Assembly: GCA_031253835.1 (NCBI GenBank)
Contig: JAIRVP010000054.1
Coordinates: 186,001 to 250,000 of the forward strand
Direction of reading: 5' to 3'
Origin: Burkholderia sp.
GTDB lineage: Bacteria; Pseudomonadota; Gammaproteobacteria; Burkholderiales; Burkholderiaceae
DNA length: 64,000 nt
Both the position numbers and the translations under genes were made by a program. The notes beneath the pieces are model-generated. The model did not search any database. It saw only the letters and a program-made list of their open reading frames with translations, and was not told the origin of the DNA. This document shows, in pieces, positions 17,248-23,850 of this stretch (its first letter is position 1; every line of letters starts with the position of its first letter).

Positions 17248-18746
17248 GCGAAGTGAACGTGCTTCAGAAAGTCCTTCACGCGCGCGTCCGCGCTGCCGCG
17301 AATCCGGTCCGGCGGCACGTCGTACAGGATGCGTCCGCTCTCCATGAACACGATCCGGTCGGATACCTTGAACGCGAAATTCATCTCGTGGGTCACGATG
17401 ATCATCGTCATCCCTTCCTTCGCGAGTGTCTCGACGACCTTCAGCACCTCGCCGACGAGCTCCGGATCGAGCGCCGACGTCGGCTCGTCGAACAGCATGA
17501 TCGACGGCCTCGTCGCGAGTGCGCGTGCAATGGCGACGCGCTGCTGCTGGCCGCCCGACAGTTGATGCGGATACTTGTTCGCATGTTCGAGCATCCCGAC
17601 CTTCGACAGCAGCGACAGCGCCTGCAGCCGGATCGCGGCCGCATCGGCCTGCCGGTGGTAGCACGGCGCCATCATCACGTTCTGCAGCGCGGTGCGGTGC
17701 GGAAACAGGTTGAAGCTCTGGAACACCATGCCGATATCGAGGATGCGCTCGTGCGACGCGCGCGGCGGATGCGAGCCCGACGCGCGGATGAACGGCTCGC
17801 CGTACAGGTCGATCTCGCCCGCATTCACCGGCGCGAGGCCATTGATGGTGCGGATCAGCGACGTCTTGCCGGAGCCGGACGGTCCGATGATCGACACCAC
17901 CTGCCCCGGCACGATGTCGAGATGGATGTCCTTCAACACTTCGTGGCGACCGTAGCGCTGCTGCACGCCATTCAGGCGAAGCGCGAATTCGGCGTTCGCC
18001 CGCGGCCGCGGCGCGACGGCCGGCGCGGACAGCGGCAGCGCGAGATCCACGTGGCCGGCCGGTGCGGGCATGCGGCGGCTGACGTCGAGGTGCCGCTCGA
18101 GATAGCCGAGCAGCCGGCTGAATACGGTCACGATCAGCACGTAGTAGAACGCCACCGCCAGCATCGTTTCGAACACCAGGAAATTCTGCGTGTACAGCCG
18201 CTGCCCGACAAGCAGGATCTCGGCCAGCGAAATCACCGACACCAGCGACGTGAGCTTCACGATCGTGATGAACTCGTTCGCGAGCGCCGGCAGCGCGATG
18301 CGGATCGCCTGCGGCATCACGATCAGCCGCTGGATGCCGGTGAAGCGGATGCCGAGCGCGCGCCCGGCCTCGAGCTGCCCGCGCGGCACCGACAGGATCC
18401 CGCCGCGATGGATTTCCGCGAAATACGCGGTCTCGCTCAGCACCATCGCGATCAGTCCCGCCGTGAACGGGTCGGACAGCACCGCGCTGGTCGCAGGAAA
18501 GACCTGCGGCAGGTTGTAGATGAAGACCAGCAGCACGAGCAGCGGCAGGCTGCGGAAAAACCAGATATAGACGGCCGCCGCCCGCTTCAGCAGCGGCTGG
18601 TGCGACTGGCGCGCGAGCGCCACCGGGAAGCCGAGCAACACGCCGAGCAGCCACGTGGCGACACTGAGCTCGACGACCACGACGCAGGCGCGCCAGAAAT
18701 CCTTGTCCCGCAAGAGCTGAAACGCATAGTGCCAATCGAACTGCAT
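17244..18746 (-). CDS. Polar amino-acid ABC transporter, permease-ATPase fusion
   Basis: A single 500-residue polypeptide joining a HisM/GlnP-type permease (about 1-225) to an ABC ATPase (about 252-500). The permease has the EAA loop region EAGRALG...MPQAIRIALPAL (126-155). The ATPase has Walker A GPSGSGKT (288-295), signature LSGGQ (396-400) and Walker B IMLFDE (416-421). These domains are usually separate proteins; fused forms are known but a minority. A proline/alanine-rich linker (about 226-250) joins them. Upstream is its likely binding protein; downstream the amidase overlaps by four bases. Expected role: ATP-driven import of an amino-acid-like solute. Confidence 0.93.
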   Translation of the reverse strand: MQFDWHYAFQLLRDKDFWRACVVVVELSVATWLLGVLLGFPVALARQSHQPLLKRAAAVYIWFFRSLPLLVLLVFIYNLPQVFPATSAVLSDPFTAGLIAMVLSETAYFAEIHRGGILSVPRGQLEAGRALGIRFTGIQRLIVMPQAIRIALPALANEFITIVKLTSLVSVISLAEILLVGQRLYTQNFLVFETMLAVAFYYVLIVTVFSRLLGYLERHLDVSRRMPAPAGHVDLALPLSAPAVAPRPRANAEFALRLNGVQQRYGRHEVLKDIHLDIVPGQVVSIIGPSGSGKTSLIRTINGLAPVNAGEIDLYGEPFIRASGSHPPRASHERILDIGMVFQSFNLFPHRTALQNVMMAPCYHRQADAAAIRLQALSLLSKVGMLEHANKYPHQLSGGQQQRVAIARALATRPSIMLFDEPTSALDPELVGEVLKVVETLAKEGMTMIIVTHEMNFAFKVSDRIVFMESGRILYDVPPDRIRGSADARVKDFLKHVHFA

Positions 18747-18857
18747 CGAAGACTCCTCAACCGCGGATGGTGATGCGGCCGCGCGGCGCGCATCGCGCAG
18801 CCGCTGCGGGTAGTCGCGCCGGCGCGGCGCGCGGTGGTCCGGTCGCGCGCTGCGCGC

Positions 18858-19700
18858 TTACTTCTCGGTGCCGAGCGCGTGGGCGACGTCGGCGGCCGTG
18901 GGTTCCTGCAACCCGTATTTCTTCACGAGGCTGCCGTATTCGCCGCTGTGCTTCGCATCGTTCAGCGCGCCCTCGAGCGCGCCTTGCAGGCCGCCGTCGC
19001 CCTTCGTCACGCCGAGGCCGATCACGATCGGATACAGCAACGTCGTCGAACTGAGGTCGACGCGCCCGTTCGTCTGCTTTGGAATCCCCTGCGCGACGGC
19101 CGCGTCCTCGATCTGGACATCGACCGCCTTCGACATCAGCGCGGACGTCGCTTCCGGCGACGTCGGGAATTCGAGGATCGCGATCTCGCCGCGCCCGGCC
19201 GCCTTGCACGTGTCCTGCGACACCGCACGCAGCTTCGGCGTCCACGACGCGCCCTTGATCGAGCCGACCCGCTTGCCGCACAGATCCTGCGGCGTCTTCG
19301 GCAGGAACGCGCTGCCCTTCGCCACGAGCAGCGACGCGCCCGTCTTCAGGTACGGCACGAAATCGACCTGTTTCACGCGATCGGGCGTCACGTACAGCGC
19401 GGATGCAACGACGTCGAAGCGGCGCGCCTTCATCCCGAGGATCAGGTCCGGAAAGCGCGTATCGAGGAATACCGGCTCGAGCTTCAGGTGGCGCGCAAGC
19501 ATCCGCGAGAACTCGGCGTCGAAGCCGGCGGGTTTGCCCCCGTCCAGGTACGCGTAAGGCGGATACGTGAGGTCGGAGCCCACCAGCAGCGTGCCGGGCC
19601 GCACCGTCTGCAGCGGGGCCGCGGCCGCGAACGAGCACGCGAACGCCAGCGGCACGAGCGCGCCGCGGAGGAAATGTCGAAGCGGAAAACGAGCGGACAT
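18858..19700 (-). CDS. Amino-acid ABC transporter substrate-binding protein
   Basis: Periplasmic family 3 solute-binding protein of about 280 residues. Starting at MSARFPLRHF it has a signal peptide ending around AAAAP. The mature part shows the class pattern GTLLVGSDLTYPPYAYLDG and PAGFDAEFSRMLA. An AGGAG lies 7 bases upstream of this ATG, supporting it over longer frames. First gene of the operon with the permease-ATPase, amidase and EctC-like protein, so it sets the transporter's specificity. A perfect GntR-type palindrome sits about 92 bp upstream. Confidence 0.92.
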   Translation of the reverse strand: MSARFPLRHFLRGALVPLAFACSFAAAAPLQTVRPGTLLVGSDLTYPPYAYLDGGKPAGFDAEFSRMLARHLKLEPVFLDTRFPDLILGMKARRFDVVASALYVTPDRVKQVDFVPYLKTGASLLVAKGSAFLPKTPQDLCGKRVGSIKGASWTPKLRAVSQDTCKAAGRGEIAILEFPTSPEATSALMSKAVDVQIEDAAVAQGIPKQTNGRVDLSSTTLLYPIVIGLGVTKGDGGLQGALEGALNDAKHSGEYGSLVKKYGLQEPTAADVAHALGTEK

Positions 19701-19791
19701 GGCGAAGCTCCTGGTTATTCGGCTCTCGCGCTGAAATACCGCAACGCCTCCCGCACGCCGCCCTATGCGGCTTCCCGGGATTTTCCGCCGA

Positions 19792-19808
19792 AAATTGTTG
19801 AACAATTT
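19792..19808. promoter_or_regulatory. GntR-type operator palindrome upstream of the transporter operon
   Basis: Perfect 17-bp palindrome AAATTGTTGAACAATTT centred at 19800, about 92 bp upstream of the binding-protein start. Its 15-bp core is identical to the site at 13629-13643. On the minus strand a TTGAAC lies 17 bp before AATTGT inside the palindrome, a possible -35/-10 pair that would put the operator over the -10 box. Confidence 0.75.
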
Positions 19809-20160
19809 CGGCCGATTCTGACCAGTTCAAATTGAAATCTGTATTCGGGTTTACACGGCGAACGGCGAGGCCGGGCGCGAGCCGGGCGCACGCGTGCGGA
19901 CCGCGCTTCGGTGCGCGGCGCGGGTTCAGGCACAGGGGAAAAGGACGGGCGGAGACGGGGCCCTGACGGATGCCCGGCGAGGTGCTACGCCGGACGGGCG
20001 ACGGCTCGGAGGACGGGTTTCAGCATCCGGCGCGAACGCGCCGGACGACCTTCACGGCGGCGGGATGCGCACCGCGACGCCGGCGCGGAGGCCGGCGGGA
20101 TTCGAGCGTGCAGGCCCGCACATGCAATGTTTCGGGCCGCACGCCCTCACGACGACACGA
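19809..20160. other. Intergenic region, no gene seen
   Basis: About 350 bases between two minus-strand transcription units. The right part is very GC-rich with no ORF that has family similarity or a ribosome-binding site. It should contain the end of the gltI-like transcript and the promoter of the operon to its left. Confidence 0.4.
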
Positions 20161-21057
20161 TCAATACTGCGCCTGGTCCGTCGGATTCCTGAACAGCTGC
20201 TTCATCTCCGCCGACAGCGGATAATTGAGGCTCACACCCTTCGGCGGAATCGGTTGCGTGAACCACTGGTTGTAGAGTTTCTCGGCCGCACCCGACGTCT
20301 GCATCTTCGCGATCACGCCGTCGACGACATGCTTGAACGCCGGATCGTCCTTGCGCATCATGCACGCGTAGTTTTCGTGGACGAGCGGCGTGCCGGCCAC
20401 CGTATACGCACCGGGGTTGCGATCCTTCGCGATCTCGCCGTACAGCAGCGGCTCGTCCATCACGAACGCCACCGCGCGCCCGGTCGTGACGTTCATGAAC
20501 GCTTCGGCGTGATCCTTCGCGCTGATGATCGTCATGTTCATCGCCTTCTCTTCGTTGAGCTTGCGCAGCAGGCGCTCGTCCGACGTGCCGGCCGTCGTCG
20601 CGACCGTCTTGCCGGCCAGGTCCGTGAAGTCCTTCACGCCCGAATCCTTGCGCGTGCTGAAGCGGATGCCGTAGAGAAAGATGCTGTTCGAGAACGCGGC
20701 CTGCCTCTGCCGTTCGAGCGTGTTCGTGGTCGAGCCGCACTCGAAATCGATCGTCCCGTTCTGCAGCAGCGGAATCCGGTTCTGCGACGTGATCGGAATC
20801 TCCTTCACCGTGAGGTTCGGCTGGTTCAGTTCCGTCTTCAACTGGTCGATGATGCGCGACGCGATGTCCCGCGAGTAGCCGATGTTCTTCTGCTGGTTGT
20901 CCGAATACGAGAACGGCACCGACGATTCGCGAATGCCGAGCGACACGACACCCGTGTCCTTGATCTTCTTCAGCGTACCGGTGAGGGCCTGTGCGTGCGC
21001 GGCACCGGCCAGCGCACAGGACAGCGCGACAGCCAGCAAACGGAAGCGGCGATCCAT
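20161..21057 (-). CDS. Glutamate/aspartate-type ABC substrate-binding protein (GltI-like), orphan
   Basis: A 298-residue periplasmic binding protein with a signal peptide ending at about AHAQA (residues 19-24). It resembles GltI/AatJ: VSLGIRESSVPFSY, IDFECGSTTNTLERQ and a C-terminal YNQWFTQPIPPKGVSLNYPLS. These bind acidic amino acids. AGGAG precedes the ATG. No gltJKL permease or ATPase genes are adjacent, so it must use a transporter encoded elsewhere, possibly including the fused permease-ATPase at 17.2-18.7 kb. Confidence 0.92.
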   Translation of the reverse strand: MDRRFRLLAVALSCALAGAAHAQALTGTLKKIKDTGVVSLGIRESSVPFSYSDNQQKNIGYSRDIASRIIDQLKTELNQPNLTVKEIPITSQNRIPLLQNGTIDFECGSTTNTLERQRQAAFSNSIFLYGIRFSTRKDSGVKDFTDLAGKTVATTAGTSDERLLRKLNEEKAMNMTIISAKDHAEAFMNVTTGRAVAFVMDEPLLYGEIAKDRNPGAYTVAGTPLVHENYACMMRKDDPAFKHVVDGVIAKMQTSGAAEKLYNQWFTQPIPPKGVSLNYPLSAEMKQLFRNPTDQAQY

Positions 21058-21481
21058 GCTTTTCTCCTGATGAAACGTTGATCGAATCGCGATCCTACGC
21101 CCGACAATATTCGCGTCGCATCAGGGAAAGCGTAAACAACCTTCCACCACGGCGCGGCCGCGAAAGATGTTTTCCGTGCCGCGCCAATCGCGTCCGCACC
21201 GCGCGTTTGACCTGACCGGCCGCGCACGGACTCGCCGCCATCATCTGTGCCACGCGTTCCAAACGCGCGTTCATGCTGCAACGCACCAACGTAATCGTTT
21301 GCGGCAGCCCCAGTTTTTCTCGTGAAAGGTCCTCAAGAAGCCGCCGCGCAGGCCGTTACCCAGTGCATGGCGCGTCGCAGCAACCATGCTGCGACCGTCA
21401 GACAAAAAAAGACTAGGTCCGGGTCAGCCGGACCAGCGCCACCGCCGGCACGACGGTTATCTACGAGGATCGAGTTTCAAC
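21058..21481. other. Intergenic region upstream of the subtilase gene
   Basis: About 420 bases between divergent genes. No supported gene or RNA is visible. It should contain both promoters, but I cannot assign boxes with confidence. Confidence 0.4.
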
Positions 21482-23134
21482 ATGAGAGCCAAACGTTTCA
21501 ATTTTGCGCTGGCGCGCTCCGCACACGCGCGCATGCTCGCCGGCATGCTGTCCGCCGCCGCCCTCCTGCCTCTCGCCGGTTGCGGCGGAGGCGGCGGCGA
21601 CGGCAGCAACCCCTCCTCCTCCAACGCTGCACCCGCACCTGCCCCGACGCCGTCCCCCACGCCCACGCCCCCCACGACCCCGCCCGCCTCGTCCGGCAGC
21701 AACGCATGCGCCACGCAGCAGGCCGCCGTGCAGATGGCTGCGCAGACGGCACCGGCCGAGCCGCCGGTCGATCACCTGATCGTCAAGCTGAAGACGCTGA
21801 CGGCCACGCGTGCGATGGCCGCCATCGACAACGGGACGCGGCTCGACGCGGTGATCCAGCGCTCGATGACGCGCTGGACGGCGCCGGTAACCGGCAGCGC
21901 GCGCGCCTATGCGAGCACGGTCGCGCAAGCGCCGGTGAACGTGCAGGTCGAACGGACGATCTCGAACGGCGCGGCCGTGCTGTCGCTCGGCCAGCGCATG
22001 GCGGCCACCGACGCAGCCGCACTCGCGCAGGCATTCGCGGCCGACAGCGATGTCGACTATGCGGAACCCGATCACCCGATGCAGGTTCGCGATACGCCGA
22101 GCGACCCGCTCTACAGCCAGCAGTGGTACCTGTCCGATCCGACGGCCGGGATCGACCTGCCGCCCGCGTGGAACGTGACCAAGGGTTCGCCGACCGTCGT
22201 CACGGCCGTGCTCGACACGGGCTTCCGGCCGCACGCCGACCTCGTCGGCAACCTGCTGTCCGGCTACAGCTTCATCAGCAACGTCAACACCAGCAACAAC
22301 GGCCTGACGCGCGGCCCTGACGCCACCGATCCGGGCGACTGGGTCACGCAGCAGGAACTCGACAACGCAACCGGTCCGTACTATCACTGCGCGAGCGAGC
22401 CGAGCGACAGCAGCTGGCACGGCACGCGCGTGATGGGCGTGATCGGCGCGACCGCCAACAACGGCACCGGTATCGCCGGCGTGTCGTGGCTCGGCCAGAT
22501 CCTGCCGGTGCGCGTACTCGGCAAGTGCGGCGGCGTGACGAGCGACATCGCGGACGGCATGCGCTGGGCAGCCGGCATCCCGGTGAACGGCGTACCGACG
22601 AACCCGCGGCCCGCGAAGGTCATCAACCTGAGCCTCGGCGGCGTCGGCGCCTGCAGCACGACGTTCCAGCAGGCGATCGACGACGTGACCGCGAAGGGCG
22701 TGACCGTGGTCGTCGCAGCCGGCAACGACGGCCTGTCGACCGGCCTCGACCAGCCCGCGAACTGCCGCGGCGTGATCAGCGTCGGCGCCACCGACGCGAC
22801 GGGCCGCCGTGCGTCGTTCAGCAACTTCGGCGCCGATGTCGCGCTGAGCGCGCCGGGCGTCAACATCCTGTCGACGTCGAACACCGGCACGACGACGCCG
22901 GGCGCGGACACCTACGGCCTCGCGAACGGCACCAGCCTCGCGACGCCGCAAGTGACGGGCGTCGCGGCGCTGATGCTGTCGGTGAACGGCAACCTCACGC
23001 CCGCGCAGATCCAGCAGAAGCTGCAAGGCGGCACGCGCGCGGCGAAGCTGGCGGCCGGCACGTCGTGCACCGCGATGCCGGCAGGCTCGGGCATCCTCGA
23101 TGCAGGGGCCGCCGTCGCGTCGGCGAACCCGTAA
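21482..23134 (+). CDS. S8 family serine peptidase (subtilase), lipoprotein
   Basis: About 550 residues starting at MRAKRFNFAL, with a signal peptide and lipobox L-A-G-C (31-34), then a Gly run and a Pro/Thr/Ala-rich linker (about 45-72). A propeptide-like region (about 95-205) precedes the catalytic domain. The triad is D245 (AVLDTGFRPH), H313 (SWHGTRVMGV) and S485 (NGTSLATPQ), with oxyanion N415 (AAGND). It is probably anchored to the outer membrane and acts outside the cytoplasm on proteins. GAGG lies about 12 bases upstream of the start; a longer frame upstream lacks the signal peptide at its N-terminus. A strong hairpin follows the stop. Confidence 0.93.
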   Translation: MRAKRFNFALARSAHARMLAGMLSAAALLPLAGCGGGGGDGSNPSSSNAAPAPAPTPSPTPTPPTTPPASSGSNACATQQAAVQMAAQTAPAEPPVDHLIVKLKTLTATRAMAAIDNGTRLDAVIQRSMTRWTAPVTGSARAYASTVAQAPVNVQVERTISNGAAVLSLGQRMAATDAAALAQAFAADSDVDYAEPDHPMQVRDTPSDPLYSQQWYLSDPTAGIDLPPAWNVTKGSPTVVTAVLDTGFRPHADLVGNLLSGYSFISNVNTSNNGLTRGPDATDPGDWVTQQELDNATGPYYHCASEPSDSSWHGTRVMGVIGATANNGTGIAGVSWLGQILPVRVLGKCGGVTSDIADGMRWAAGIPVNGVPTNPRPAKVINLSLGGVGACSTTFQQAIDDVTAKGVTVVVAAGNDGLSTGLDQPANCRGVISVGATDATGRRASFSNFGADVALSAPGVNILSTSNTGTTTPGADTYGLANGTSLATPQVTGVAALMLSVNGNLTPAQIQQKLQGGTRAAKLAAGTSCTAMPAGSGILDAGAAVASANP

Positions 23135-23152
23135 CCGGCGCCCTGCCCGACG

Positions 23153-23192
23153 CGGCCGCGCGCATGCCAGCATGGCGTGCGCGCGGCCGTTT
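23153..23192 (+). terminator. Terminator after the subtilase gene
   Basis: A 12-bp GC stem (CGGCCGCGCGCA / TGCGCGCGGCCG) with a 13-nt loop is followed by TTTCGTT. Confidence 0.6.
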
Positions 23193-23269
23193 CGTTGCCG
23201 GCCCTGCGACGCTTCTGCGAGCCCGCATCGAACCGAGAACGCGTCTCGAAATAACACCTGACAAAAGGG

Positions 23270-23299
23270 TTGACGCTTCGCACGGCGAGCCATTACCAT
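23270..23299 (+). promoter_or_regulatory. Sigma-70-like promoter for the mgtA leader
   Basis: TTGACG at 23270-23275 and TACCAT at 23294-23299 with an 18-bp spacer. Transcription would begin near 23306, giving a leader of roughly 545 nt before mgtA. Confidence 0.5.
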
Positions 23300-23328
23300 C
23301 GCTCCCGTCTAATTACATGGAGTGTTCT

Positions 23329-23382
23329 GTGAACACCGATGCGAGTTGTAGTTGGTGCTTGACCAACTTGACTGCTGCCTGA
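23329..23382 (+). CDS. Short Cys-containing leader ORF upstream of mgtA
   Basis: A GTG-initiated ORF of 17 residues (MNTDASCSWCLTNLTAA) with a TGGAG ribosome-binding site six bases upstream. An in-frame ATG at 23317 gives 21 residues but has no ribosome-binding site. It sits about 25 nt after the predicted transcription start. The C-S-W-C spacing is unusual for such a short peptide. About 27 nt after its stop is a strong hairpin (23409-23435), the arrangement expected of a translation-controlled attenuator. I do not recognise the peptide. Confidence 0.5.
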   Translation: MNTDASCSWCLTNLTAA

Positions 23383-23408
23383 GGAAAACGCGCAGAGCCT
23401 CGTCTTCT

Positions 23409-23435
23409 GCCGCATCCCGGGAAGCAGGATGCGGC
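23409..23435 (+). promoter_or_regulatory. Leader hairpin between small ORF and mgtA
   Basis: Perfect 9-bp stem (GCCGCATCC / GGATGCGGC) with a 9-nt loop, followed by GTCCTTCC rather than a clean T-run. It may be an attenuator or a Rho-pause element in the mgtA leader. Confidence 0.5.
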
Positions 23436-23644
23436 GTCCTTCCGGCCTGAATACTGGCCCGATCTCCCGCCGAATTTTTCGATGTTGTCGAATGCACGCG
23501 ACGCGCCGTCGCGCGTGTGCGTTCGCGTTGCGCGCGGCGCCAGCCGCGTGCGCTCTCCGTTCGCGTGCCGTCCGGCCGCGCGCCTTGTTGCGCGCGCCGC
23601 TGCCGATCGCCCGTGCCGACTATCCGCAACCGACAGGAGTGCAG

Positions 23645-23803
23645 ATGAACTCAGACGACAGTAGTCGATTACCGCTCGCCGGTGCGACGCTGCGCATCGA
23701 CACGCCGACCGCATCACGCGCGCCGGCGAGCGTTCCCGCCTTTACCGATCCACAGCCGATCGCGCCTGACGCGACGCGGCGGGGAGCGCTCGTGCGTCGA
23801 TAA
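23645..23803 (+). CDS. Second leader ORF before mgtA (52 aa)
   Basis: ATG at 23645 has a good ribosome-binding site (AGGAG, 5-nt spacing) and opens 52 codons ending 47 bases before mgtA. The peptide is rich in Pro, Ala, Ser and Asp (for example FTDPQPIAPD), similar in character, not in sequence, to the acidic/proline-rich leader peptides that stall ribosomes at low Mg2+ and switch on mgtA in enterobacteria. It could instead be an unrelated small protein. Confidence 0.5.
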   Translation: MNSDDSSRLPLAGATLRIDTPTASRAPASVPAFTDPQPIAPDATRRGALVRR

Positions 23804-23850
23804 CGTCACGGTCGCTCCCCGCCCGCCGCCTCGTGCGCAAGGAGCGACTC

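Noticed and set aside
20161..21057. GltI-like gene as part of the EctC-amidase operon
   Set aside because: It is on the same strand but separated by about 460 bp from the next gene start, and the operator palindrome lies between, so it is a separate unit.
21590..21710. Cytosine-rich, repeat-like tract in the subtilase gene
   Set aside because: It encodes the Gly run and Pro/Thr linker after the lipobox; low-complexity coding, not a DNA repeat element.
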